This document shows, piece by piece, positions 42,524-53,006 of a DNA stretch of 64,000 nt. The position numbers and the translations under genes were made by a program. The notes beneath the pieces are model-generated. The model ran no database searches. It worked only from the letters and a program-made list of their open reading frames with translations, and had not been told where the DNA came from. Every line of letters starts with the position of its first letter. The stretch's first letter is position 1. The DNA comes from Cafeteria roenbergensis (taxonomy: Eukaryota > Sar > Bigyra > Bicosoecida > Cafeteriaceae), in assembly GCA_008330645.1 (NCBI GenBank), contig VLTN01000005.1, positions 806,001 through 870,000 of the forward strand, in the 5' to 3' direction.

Positions 42524-45500
42524 TGCCGCCGCTGCCACCGCCGCCACCGCTGCCGCCGCGAGCCGTGTCTGGGCTGTCGTCAGCCACGACCCACACCATC
42601 TGAAGGCGGATGCCGGCTCTGCCGAGCACTCCGTACCGCGGATGGGTCGCTGCCCGCACAGCGCCAGCTGCCATGCCTGCTGTTCCCGGCACATCGTTTC
42701 GCCGGATCAGCCGGAAGGCTGCGTTCAGAGCCGTTACCGTGGCTGGCCACTCTTCGTCCACAAAGTCACGCAGCCCGCGTAACCGCGGCACCGCCCTCAC
42801 GACGGGGTCACTCGGGTCCAGGAAGAGTGGTTGGGTGACGGTCCCCTCCCCGCCAAGGACCAACACCAAGGGACTCCGCAGACCCCGGTCAGCCAGCGCC
42901 AGGGTGTCGGTGTCACTCCGGCCAGCGTCCGGCTGACCCGTGTGCCGCGGCGAATGCGGCTTGCCAAACGGCAGCTGGTCCCGGTTTCGCCGCTGGTTGG
43001 TCGCCTCAGGCTGCGACGCCCCGGCCCCAGCAGAGCCACCCCCTGCTGACCCGGCGAGCGAATTTGTGGGCGCGAGCACGTCGACCGACGCGCTCGTGAG
43101 GTCAGCTGATACCGTCACACGGATGCAGCCACCCTCCGCCCTCGCCGAGGCGCTGCGGAGAAACCTGTCCGGGCGGAGCCACCCGCCGCGCGCCCCAGAG
43201 GCCTCGCCACTGTCCGTGGCGCCGCCGCCGTTGTAGCTCCACGGATCAGGCGACGTTGCAGCTTCGTCGGCGAAATAATCGGCCGAGGCAGGCCCTGACA
43301 GGGCGTCGACGAGCAACTTTGCTCGGCGAAACCTTCCCCCGCCCAGAAGCAGCTCTGCAAGCCCAGGTGACGCAGCGGTGACCACCGCTATCAGCCAAGC
43401 CTCAGCGCCCCATCGAAGCTGTCGGTTGAGCGTGCGCGCAACGCGGTGAAACTGCAGCGCATCGACGATGCCAGCGGTTTCACGAGGCGGCGAGAGCGGC
43501 AGGCGCCAAGGGTTTCCGGGGCGGTTCGTCCCCTCGAGGTGGATCCGCTGAACCAACCTGGAGACGTCAGACGACCGCAGCGTCGTGAGCGGGGCGGCGC
43601 CCTCGAGGCCCGGCACCCCGCAGCATGCCCTGGGCAGGCATCCAACGGACCCGTTGCCGTCCCGAGCGACGTCGGGCGAGCATGCACAGCACGACCCTGG
43701 CCGGCTCTGCTTTGAAGTGGCTCTGCTGGAGAGTGCGGGCGCAGTCGGCTCCGCCGTCGCCCCGTACCCTGTGCCGCCGCCCCGCGCACGGAGGCCACGT
43801 GCCTGCTCGAAGAGCGACGCCTTTTCGGAAGGATCCACATCGGCTCTGCCGGATGAGCAGCAGCAGCCCCGGCGGCAGCTCCGGCGGCAGCGGCGGCCGC
43901 AGCAGCAGCACCACCGCGCGGCAGCGCTCGGCTCATCAGAGTCGCTGACCGCGGGCACCCCACGCCCCGCGCCCCCACCAGCCGCCACCGCGGCTGCGGC
44001 ACCGCTCACAACAGCCGCGACCACGACCACGCCGCCCAGCACCGCCGCCCCGCCCACCGTGCCGACGTCGAGGAACGCTGCCTCAAGGAGCCCCAGGCAC
44101 TGCGGGTACACCAGCCCCGGCGCGCACGCGTAGCTGCAGCTTGGCGTGCTGGCGCCCGCCGTCACGAAGTGGGCGTGCCGCGGAATCGGCCCGCAGCGCT
44201 GGCAGGGCCCCGCCCCCTCTCCGGGCCGGAACGTGCCTTCCGGGCAGAGCTCGCAGTTGATTCCTGCTCTGCCGGCAGAGCACACTGGTCCGGCAAGCGA
44301 CCCATCCTCGCCGTCGAAACCGCCTCCTGCTCCGGCGCCGCCCGCAACGCTGGCAGAGCCGGTGAATGCGTTGGACGCGGCAACCGATCCGTCTGGGGTT
44401 GCCACGAGAATTCTGCCGCCGCCGCCGCCGCCAGCGCCGCCACTGCCACCACCAGCGCCAGCGCCGCCGCTGGCACCGCCGCCGCCGCCCACGGCGGGTC
44501 TGGCCGGAGCCCCGCCCCCGTCGCCTCCAGCGGCCGACAACGCACCTCCGCCTGTCAGAACTTGGGCCAGAACGACCACCGATCCGCCAGACCCGCCCCC
44601 CCCCAGGCCCTGGGAGGCAGCACCGTCGCAGGCGATGCTGCCTTGAACCGTCACCCGCTCCGCTCCGACCCTCGCGAAACCGCCGCCTGCCCCGCCGGCA
44701 GAGCTGAGACCGCCAGTACCTCCACCGCTCCCGGTGAACAGCACCTGACCGGCACCTGACCCGCCGTAGACAGGTCCCCCCGGATGGCCCATTCCGTCCC
44801 CCCCGCCCCGGCCGCCGTGGCCCCCACCCGTCACGCCTCGCTCAGCCAGCAGCCGCAGCTGCTGCTGCCGCTGTGCTGCTGCTGCTGCCGCTGCTGTTGC
44901 CGCTGCTGTTGCCGCTGTTGCTGCCGCTGCCTCGGCTCCAGTCCCGGCCACGGCTGTGCAGCCACGGCATCCCACGGAGGCACCTGCGGCAGCCTGGAGT
45001 CATGAGCTCTGCCGCGCCCCACTTCGTCCCGATCTCCTGTGGGTCTGCTTGCCATCGCGTGCAAGTCATACTCCGCGCCGGCGCCGGGGCCGTGGCCCGC
45101 TTGGCAGCCGCCTCCGCTGGTGTCGAGCGCCCCTGACACGGTTGCGTTGAGGGTCGCGCACATTGCAACGGCGGCTGCCTTGAGCTGCGCGGGGCTGGCT
45201 CTGCCAGACGTCCACGGGCCCAGCACCGCCCAGCTGCCGCTGACAAGGACGGCGGAATAATTGCCCGGCGCCGGGGCGGGCCGTGTCACGCTGGGTCGCC
45301 ACGCCATCAGGTCCGCGCACGTTGCTCGCGGAGCGACACTGAGCGACTTTTGGCAGGCATGGTCCGAGGCTGATGCAACCACCGTGCCAGTGACGGTCAA
45401 ATTAAACCCCGCCACGAGCGACACCATGCTCGCCTGCACCTGGCCAGACACCAGCAGCAGCCGGCCCGAGTGCGCCGCGAAGGACAGCTCTGCCGAAGAG

Positions 45501-47584
45501 ACGCCCAGATCCCTCCAGTCGTCGGAACAGGCAGCCAAATCGCCGCCAAGCCGGAGGCCAGCCTCGCTCCGCTGACCCGCCTCGCCGGCTAGCCGGCCGT
45601 ACCGGACGGCACCCACGGCGTCCACGCGCACCGCACCCTGCACGGTGGTGGTGTCGCTCGACCACACGATGATGGTCCTGTCGCCAGCCACCTGCGACGA
45701 CGCGGAAACGCTCACGTTGACCGCCTCCAGCCGCACAGGGGCGCCCTCCGCCACGGCCGCCGCCTGGCCCAGAAGCGACACCAGCCCCGCGCTCACTCGC
45801 GGCACCGCCTCACCGACACCGCCGCTGCCCGCCGCACTCGCGTCGGCGTCGGCGCTGCCGTCGTCGTCGAAGGAGGCGTCGTCGTCATCCGTCTCCGCTG
45901 GGCCGTCCGCCGAGCGTCGCACGATCAGCGTGGCGTCCTTCACCAGCAGCTGGCTATAGAGCACGGCGACGGGGTCGCCGCTGGGGGCTGCCCCGCCCGC
46001 CAGCACACGCGGCTCTGCCCGATGTTGGTCCGAGCACGAGCTCTGCACTCCTATCCTGCAGAGCCAGCGGCTCCACGCCGCGGCAGAGCGGCCCATAGGG
46101 GGCGGCGCAGCGCTGGCCAGACGAGGCTGCTGCCGCGTGGGCTGCAGCTGCTGCGGCGGCGGCGGCGGCGGCGGCGGCAGCGTGAGCGGCAGTTCGAGAG
46201 TCGCTGTCAGAGCGTTCGCGGCCGCCTCCACCACCACAGCGCCCACTGCAGCCACCAGCGGCGGCGGGTCCCGGGCAGAGCTGGCCATCACGTCCACCGG
46301 GGTCAAGCCCCAAGTCAGCATGTTCGAGTTGGAGATGAGTATGCTCATAGTTGGAGCCCCGATGCCATAGTGCTTGTCAACTATGGACACGGTGCCCGCC
46401 GCCCCAGAGCGGCAGCTGCGGCTTCCTGGGGCGAGCCACCGCGCGCGCAGGCCGCGGGCGAGGGGATTCAGCCCGACGTCGTGCGAGGCCTCCTGGTCGG
46501 CCTCCATAGTTGAATCCATATTTGAGTCCGTAGTTGGAGCGGCTGATTTGTGAGCGCTGCCCCCGATTGCGGAAACCTTGTCGAAGTCGAAGCCCCCTTT
46601 GGGGTCATCCAGGAGGAAGAACACACGCCCCCCGCCCCCGCCGCCGCCCAGAAGAGCGTCCCCCACAGCGGACGCCCCGGCAGAGCCGGACGCAGCGCCG
46701 TCGAGGCCGACGTCGGCTCCGTCGCCAGCCGCAGCCGCGCCCCCGTTCGCGAACACCCGCCCCGCGCCCTCCAGTGAGCCCGCCGCGATGACCACCACCC
46801 CGCCCGCGCCCGCCCCGTGGGAAGGGTCTCGTGCAGGCAGGCCCGACGCCGTGACGACTCCGAGCAAGTCGGCGTGGCCTCGGGCCTGGATCCACACCCT
46901 CCCGCCCCCGCGGCCGGCGAGGGGGCTGGCGGAGGCGGCAGAGCCCCACCCCGCTGCCCACGACGTGTTGACATCGGTGGCAGAGCCGAGCTGCGCCAGG
47001 TCGCTGGCGTTGGGAGTCGGCGTGAAGTAATCGGCGCCGGAGCAGCAAGGGGCGGCGCCGGCGGGCAGACCCGACAAGGGCGCCGAGGGCCGGCGCAGAG
47101 AGGAGCTTGAGCAGGGCGGGCGGCCCCCGCTGCCGGCGTGGGACGCGCCGTTGGAGGCGCCAGTCGCGCCCGGCCCCGCGAGCACGGGCGACTGGCCATC
47201 CGCCGTCAGCACACTGCTGTCATCGGTGCGGAACACGTACGCCGCGATGTCGATGGTGCTGGCGTTGATGGTGCTGGCGTCCACAACCGCGACCGTGGCG
47301 GCGGGCGCATGCAGCTGTATTCTGCACGGCCACGGACCGCACTGCAAGTTGGCCGCTTGCACCAGCACGACGGACGCTCCCGCCGTGTCAACCTCGCACA
47401 GGGCCTCAACGGGCCCCGGGGTGCAGTTCGCGAGCACATTCAGGCCCGTGATCACGCACTCGCCGCTGGGCGAGTCGGCCTCGCACAGAGACGACTTTTG
47501 AGGGCGCACCGCCACTGCAACCCCCAGCACCAGAAGCGCGGCCCGCACGAGAGCCCCGCAACGGGTGGGCGCCTCTCGGCTCAT
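38121..47584 (-). CDS. Giant Gly-rich transmembrane protein, plant-type family
   Basis: The ATG at 47584 is followed by a signal peptide (LVRAALLVLGVAVAV). The first frame (47584 to about 44984) and second frame (about 44840 to 38121) are best joined by an intron across the CAG-rich tract (candidate donor after 44984, acceptor before 44840), giving about 3100 residues. The ectodomain has repeated Gly-rich GGGGGGGRVFF and GGGGGGRILVA blocks. A Cys-rich unit CELCPEGTFRPGEG and CSYACAPGLVYPQC (about 44260-44080) is followed by a membrane segment. Conserved blocks RIHLEGTNRPGNPWRLP (about 43550) and LVLVLGGEGTVTQPLF then LNAAFRLIRR (about 42880-42710) match the land-plant transmembrane family, which has FGGDGSxMAPF and LNAQLRLVRR there. 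At least three membrane helices end the protein (about 39050-38670). Plant members are about 1450 residues; the excess here is low-complexity sequence. Function is unknown. Confidence 0.75.
41708..41739. repeat. CAGTTG hexamer run
   Basis: About five copies of CAGTTG within the Gly-rich gene, encoding alternating Ala and Thr. It is the reverse complement of the run at 35548. Confidence 0.85.
42485..42560. repeat. CCG microsatellite
   Basis: CCG repeats with a few CTG and CCA interruptions encode a Gly/Ser run in the minus-strand giant protein. Confidence 0.85.
44858..44935. repeat. Interrupted CTG/CAG tract at frame junction
   Basis: GCTGCTGCCGCTGCTGTTGC-like units. On the coding strand they would read as Gln/Arg in one frame and Ala/Thr in the other. 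The tract lies exactly where the two halves of the Gly-rich gene change frame and is probably intronic. Confidence 0.75.
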
Positions 47585-48231
47585 TGCACCCGCAGGGGCC
47601 AGGGCCGGAGAGCTGCCCTCCGCGGCCTTCCCCGCTGCGCAGTGCGCCCGAGCGGAGCGGCATCCAATCGGCTCTGTCACCAGTTCGGCAGCCCTCTGCA
47701 GGCTCGCACACACATGGTGCCCGCGGCCGCGCGAGGCTGACCCGGCCGCGTGCTCCTTCAACGGAAGGGCAGGCGGCGGGGATGGGGGGAGGGGGGGGGA
47801 ACGCACCGAGGCCGCCGCCAGCTCGGACCCGTTCGGACTCGCGACGCGCAGCGACTCGACTGGCCCGACACTGGACGGCTGCGAGCCCACCCCTCGGCCC
47901 CGACGATGGGTGGACTGTGAGCGGCCACCCAGTTTGGGCCGTATCTGTTCTGGTATGTGTGTGATGTCTGGTGGAGTGGCTGCTGCTCCCGGCAGCAAGG
48001 CGCGGAGCGAGGGCAAGTGTCGCACGGTTAAACTGGCGAGCACCACCTTGGCGCTGCCTGTGGTTCACGCAGGCACTCCGGTCATAGCCTGGCCCGCTGG
48101 GGCACTGTCGCCTGCTCCGGACCTCGCGGACGGACGGAAAGGGCGGAATCAGCGACGGGCGCGGAGGCGGGCTGGCGGCTTCGGAGCGCTCGACATTCGG
48201 CTGACCACAGGCGCCACCCCCCCAACAGCGC
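47585..48231. other. Gap upstream of the Gly-rich gene
   Basis: The frame of the Gly-rich protein stays open upstream to 48046, but without a better start than 47584. I see no other gene, repeat or RNA. Confidence 0.4.
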
Positions 48232-50723
48232 TCATGCCTCGGAGGCTGCGGCGCCAGCGGCTGTGGCGGTTGTAGTGACCTTTTTCAAATACGCCGCCAG
48301 ATCGAACTTGGCCTCGGCCTTGATTTGGGCGACAGAAGGCATCTTGCCGAGGCGCATCAGGTCTCTGGCGGCAACTGCCTGTGGGTCGTCCTGCAGCGTG
48401 GCCACGGCCGCGACCTGCGATGGCGGCGACAAACGAAACAGCCCTTTGAAGCGCGCACGTGAGGCACTCCGAAGATCCGAATCCCCGCGTCCGCAGGCGC
48501 AGCCTGGATATTGCGGCGCCGCTTGGAACAAGCGCCGGCATGTGTGCGTGCGCGCGAGCGCGCGAGCAGCTGCGGCGGCGGCGGGCGCTGGTGCGGCCGA
48601 GTCTCACCTTGTCGCCGCAGCAGTAGAACACCGTGGCCTTGGGGGTGGCCAGGCTGCCCTGCACCAGTGCCTCGTCCCAGCGCATCGCATTGCCCGCATA
48701 GCGGATGTTCTTGCCGAGCTGGCCCGACCAGAAGAAGGGCACGGCGTCGAAGGGCACGTCGTCCCCGAGCATGTTCCGCGCCGCGGTGCGCCCGTGCGCG
48801 ATGGCCACGTCCCAGTGCTCCAGCCGCAGCTCCCTGTGCGAATCGTCCACAGCATGGGCGTACGGGAAGCGGGCGATGTCACCGCAGACGAAGAGGTCTT
48901 CGGCCGCGCGAAGGCGGCTATCCACCTTCACCCCGCCGGCCCGGGGCAGGACCTCCACGCCTGCGGCCGACTCAAGGTACCCCAGCGCCGGGATGATGCC
49001 TGCCCCGACCACCACCACGTCGGCGGGGAGCGAGGAGCCGTCCTTGAGGGTGACGCTGCCCACCGCCGCCGCGTCGTCGGGCCGAGGCGCCATGGCCGAG
49101 GCCGACGTCCCCATCCGGAAGGACACGCCCCTGGCCTCGTGAAGCGCCCGCATCGCCGCCCCCAGGTCGGGTCCCAGCACCCGCTCAAACGGCTCGGCCT
49201 CCATGCCGACCACGGTGACGCTCCCCACGGTTGCGTCCTCGGCGCCAAGCTTTCCCGACGTGGCGATGGCGGCGGCGGCCTCCATCCCGATGAAGGAGGA
49301 GCCAATCACGACCACATCAGGGCGGGGCCGCGCCTTGACCGCCGCCGCGATGGCGGCGCTGTCTGCGGGCTCGCGGCACACAAAGACGCCTCCCAGCTCC
49401 GCCCCGGGCACGCTGAAGCCCTCGGAACGGTCGGCGCGGAGGGTGCGCGCGGGGCCCGAGGTGGCGCAGAGGCACGCGTCGTACGGCACAGTCTCGCCGG
49501 CGGAGGTGGTGACAGTCTTTGCCGCCGGGTCCACGGCCGTGACCTCAGTGCCCAGGCGCAGCTCGACGCCCCGCGCACCCCACCACTCCTCGGGGCGCAG
49601 CTGGATCTTGGCGGGCGTGGCGCCGGCGGCCATGTTCTTGGAGAGCACAGTTCGGTCGTAGTGGTGCGCGGCGGATTCCTTGCTGAACACGGTGATGCGG
49701 CCCTCGAAGCCCCGCTTGCGAAGCTCCTCCACGGCCGCGTGAGAGGCAGCCCCCGCGCCGACGACGACAAAGTGGCGGCCGTCGGTGGGGCGCGCGTGGC
49801 AGTAGGCCGGCGACACGGCCGTGGGAACCGGGCCGTCGGCCGGAAGCGCCACGTACGCGAACCCGTCAGCTTGCACCGTCACTGGGAACACGGGCAGCTT
49901 GTCAAAGGCCGGCCCGTCCTCGATGTCGCCGGTGCGCAGGTCAAACTGCGCCCCGTGGAACGGGCAGCTGATGGAGCAGTCAGCGACGGTGCCGCCAGCC
50001 AGCGGCAGGCCGTAGTGGCTGCGGGGGGGGGGGACGCACGGCGGGAGGGCGGCGGCGACGGCAATGTGTCGGCGTTGTTGCACTCTAGCGTGGACTTGGC
50101 GCGGGACGCCGCTCGCTGGCGACGACCACAGCGCGCGCATGGCAAGCAACTGGCGATGCCCGAAAGAAAGAAGCGCGCCCAGCCGCTGCCCTGCTGTGCA
50201 AGGCCCGCCGCAAATGCCGCAGGCTGCGCCTTGCGGAGCGGCAGGCCGCCGATCCTCACGTGCACTTGTTCACGGTGGCATAGAGCTCGCCAGAGGCACC
50301 CTGCGCGTGATCCGAGGCCACTTGCACGTGTGAAGGAGGGGGCGGGGATGGGGTACGGCTCGCGCCCGTTCTAGGTGCGCTGTCCGGAATAGTGGCGTGC
50401 TCACCTTGACCAGAAGCAAGCTTGCCTCGCTGCCGCCCGGCGCCGTCACCTTGAGCGGGTGCGTGGACGCAGGCTTGATCGAGTCCGCCAGCACCGTCTT
50501 GACAAGCTGCGCTTTGCGCAGGGGAGGTCGCGGGGACGGCCCGTGGAATCGCCTCGGCGGCAGCTGCGGCGCTAAACGTCAGCGACTGTGCGCGGCGCCC
50601 CGGACGCGGGCTTCTTACCGACACCGGCGAGCCAGAGGAGGCAGCTGCGGAGGCCATTGCCCTTGCGTGCGATCGAAGTGCCGAGGCGGCGCGACTGGAG
50701 GCAAGAGCACCGCGCGCGAGCAT
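48232..50723 (-). CDS. AIFM3-like Rieske/FAD-NAD oxidoreductase
   Basis: Proposed exons: 50723-50619 (Arg/Ser/Ala-rich presequence, likely mitochondrial), 50506-50405, about 50320-50260, 50018-48608 and 48414-48232, for about 620 residues. Joining exons 3 and 4 gives Rieske motif one KCTHYGLPL; motif two is SCPFHGAQFD. The pyridine-nucleotide-disulphide reductase part follows: FVVVGAGAASHAAVEELR (FAD), VVVIGSSFIGMEAAAAI (NAD), and LFVCGDIARFPYA (FAD). A reductase C-terminal domain contains FFWSGQLGKNIRYAGN. This Rieske-plus-AIF arrangement is typical of AIFM3. The second intron does not resolve as canonical GT-AG in frame: one base is missing unless the intron ends in AA or the sequence has an error. 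Confidence 0.85.
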
Positions 50724-51029
50724 GCGTCCGCGTGGCCGCTGGCAGGACGGATTCGACGGGTCGCTTGCGTCAACAGAGCCAGCTCGAGGCGGCCCCGCAG
50801 CGCGGGTCCGCCAAGGCGGAGGCGGGCACCGCCGGAGCCGCCCAGTCGAGTGATGGCAGCCGGGGCGGGCACTGGGCAAACGCGGAACAAGCGGGCAAGG
50901 CCGCGCAATGCACCTTGAGAGGCCGCAGCAGCGCAGGTCACTCATCCCAACGGGCAGCCTCCAAAGTCTCGCACGCGCCCCGCACAGACCACTCGCCAAG
51001 TCTGCCGTGCGCGACCGAGCTGTGCCTGT
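50724..51029. other. Gap between AIFM3-like and sirtuin-like genes
   Basis: About 306 bp between two minus-strand genes, holding the 3' flank of one and the promoter side of the other. No distinct element is seen. Confidence 0.35.
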
Positions 51030-53006
51030 TCACATCGCCGCGAGAGCGGCCTCGGCCTCTTCGGGGGTCATTTCCAAGTCAGCGAGAGCGTCAGCCTCCA
51101 GGTCCAGTCCCGCAGCGCCAAGCCTCGCCGCCGCCGCGGCAGCCTCGGCATCCGTCACCGTGGCCCGAAGGAGAGACGCCACGGTGGCCTGCTCCACCCC
51201 ATACACGCCACCGGCGAGAGCGGGGGGCCTGGGAAACGCAGCCTCGCCCGGCCCGTCGCCCGCTGCCCGCCCGGAAATCTCGCCGCCCCCGGCTGCCCCG
51301 GCGCCGCCCCCGGCCGCCCTGGCCCTGGCCCGCCGGTCGTCCGCGTCGGCGCTCGCCAGCACCAGCCTGCTGAGGGGGTCATCTCCCGGCTCGGCCGCCG
51401 CCTCCGCCCCAAGCCGCGCACCGGCCCCGGCCGCCGACCCGACTGGCCTCAGCCCCGCTGCCCCCGCTGCCGGGACTGCGGCCGCCGCCTTGGCTGCCTG
51501 CGCGCGCAGCACCGTCGCCCGCGCCGCCATCATCGCCACGCCACCGTGAGCGACTCTAGCGGTTTCGCCGCTCTGACCCGCCTGCAGCGCACGGCAGAGC
51601 TGCTCGGCGCCCGCCGACGGCTCCGCCTCCACCCACACGTCGCGAACGCCGTCGCGCCAGTCCGCGCCCGGGACCGCGGCGGAGCCCTCGCCGCCGCCCA
51701 TGGGACTGTCGCGGTCGCGGTCGCGGCCACCGGCGTCGCTCCATGCGTCCGCAGCCTCGCCGGCGTCGCTCGGTTCCAACGCGCCGCCACCACGGGTGTG
51801 CACACCCACGCGCGGGCAGGCGGCTGCGACGCCCTGCCACACCCGCAGGCAGGCGGGGTCAGACCGCGGGTCCCCCAGGGACACCACCAGGTCGCAGCTT
51901 CCCGCAGCAGCAACTCCCACGGCGCGAAACCGCGGGTCCTCGTCGCCGGCGGGCGCTTGACGCAGAGCGCCCCCGCACTTCACGCAGCTGCCGACGTCAG
52001 CTGACGGGGGCAGCGCAGCCACGGCGTCGCGCCACGCCGCCGCCACTGGCGCCGCTGACGCCGCGGTGCCAGCTGGGAGACTCGGAGGCCGGGCTGCGGA
52101 GGCGGCCTGACCCGCGATCGAGGCGGCGCCACAGCCGCCGGCGGCAGGCGGGCTCGGGGGGACGACGGCCACCGCGGCGCCGGCCGGCCGCGCAGAGTCG
52201 GCGCGAGCAACGCCGTCGCGGTCTCGCGGCTCAGCCGAATCGACCTGCTCCGCTGCGGACGTGGGCGGCGCGGCCTGAGTGGAGGCGGCGCCTTGGGGCG
52301 ATGGCGCTAGCGCCTCGTCGATCGCGGCGCCGAGCGGGCCGGCGACCGCGGCAGGCAGCCAGTCGGCAAGTGCGGCCGCCTTGCCACAGGCGGCGCAACA
52401 CGCCACCAGCGCCGACGCGCGCACCGGCACGGCGTCAGCGGGCCGCACGCCGGCGAGAGCGACTGCGCTCGCAACTGGGCCCCTCGCGAACCAGGCGCTG
52501 AGGCGGCCTGACGACCGCAGGGCGCTCGCGAGCAGCTCGGCGCCGCCCGCCTGCACCCTTGACAGCTCCATGCACGCCGAGGCCGCAGGGGAAAGGAAGG
52601 CCCCACTTGCTGCTACTGGAGGCGAGGGGGCGGTGCAGTCCAGCACGACGACTCGGCTTGATCGCTCCATGGCCCAGAGGGCCGCCTCCAGTCCCTCGCG
52701 CCCGCCCAGCAACGGCGGCGCAGCTTCCGACGCCATTCGGCAGCCGCCGTCGCCGCAGATGCCGCTCCTGCTGCCGCCAGAGAGCTTGGTCCCGCCGGCA
52801 GCCGGAAGGGTGCTTGCTGGCGAGGACGACCAGAGCCTTGGGGAGAGCGCGGGCGGTCTGTGGGACGGGCTGCGCGCGTGCGAGCGCTTGCAGAGCCCAA
52901 GCATTGCGGCAGGCTGGGCGGAGCTGGCAACCAATGCGGCACTCGCCAGGACCGCAGGCGGGCCGCTGCGCTGCGTCGGGTCGAAGCGGCGCCCTTCCCG
53001 CGTCAT
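51030..53006 (-). CDS. Degenerate sirtuin-like protein (tentative)
   Basis: A single open frame of 658 residues from 53006, or 568 from a neat internal ATG at 52736 (MASEAAPPLLGGREGLEAAL). Several pieces follow sirtuin order: SSRVVVLDCTAPSPPVAASG where the fold has VVxTGAGxSxxSGIP; VPVRASALVACCAACGK where sirtuins have ELHGSLxxxxCxxC; SCVKCGGALRQ like CxxCGGxLRP; and SCDLVVSLGDPRSDPA like CDLxLVxGTSxxVxPA. The two CxxC pairs could still bind zinc. The GAG loop, the catalytic histidine (Arg here) and the TQNxD segment are absent, so deacylase activity is unlikely. A long Ala-rich C-terminus ends in an acidic helix. The alternative is an unrelated Ala-rich protein; I give the sirtuin idea about even odds. 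Confidence 0.5.
   Translation of the reverse strand: MTREGRRFDPTQRSGPPAVLASAALVASSAQPAAMLGLCKRSHARSPSHRPPALSPRLWSSSPASTLPAAGGTKLSGGSRSGICGDGGCRMASEAAPPLLGGREGLEAALWAMERSSRVVVLDCTAPSPPVAASGAFLSPAASACMELSRVQAGGAELLASALRSSGRLSAWFARGPVASAVALAGVRPADAVPVRASALVACCAACGKAAALADWLPAAVAGPLGAAIDEALAPSPQGAASTQAAPPTSAAEQVDSAEPRDRDGVARADSARPAGAAVAVVPPSPPAAGGCGAASIAGQAASAARPPSLPAGTAASAAPVAAAWRDAVAALPPSADVGSCVKCGGALRQAPAGDEDPRFRAVGVAAAGSCDLVVSLGDPRSDPACLRVWQGVAAACPRVGVHTRGGGALEPSDAGEAADAWSDAGGRDRDRDSPMGGGEGSAAVPGADWRDGVRDVWVEAEPSAGAEQLCRALQAGQSGETARVAHGGVAMMAARATVLRAQAAKAAAAVPAAGAAGLRPVGSAAGAGARLGAEAAAEPGDDPLSRLVLASADADDRRARARAAGGGAGAAGGGEISGRAAGDGPGEAAFPRPPALAGGVYGVEQATVASLLRATVTDAEAAAAAARLGAAGLDLEADALADLEMTPEEAEAALAAM

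Noticed and set aside
48263-50374. Long plus-strand frame opposite the AIFM3-like gene
   Set aside because: The minus strand carries unmistakable Rieske and dinucleotide-binding motifs; the plus frame is Arg/His/Gly-rich shadow sequence.
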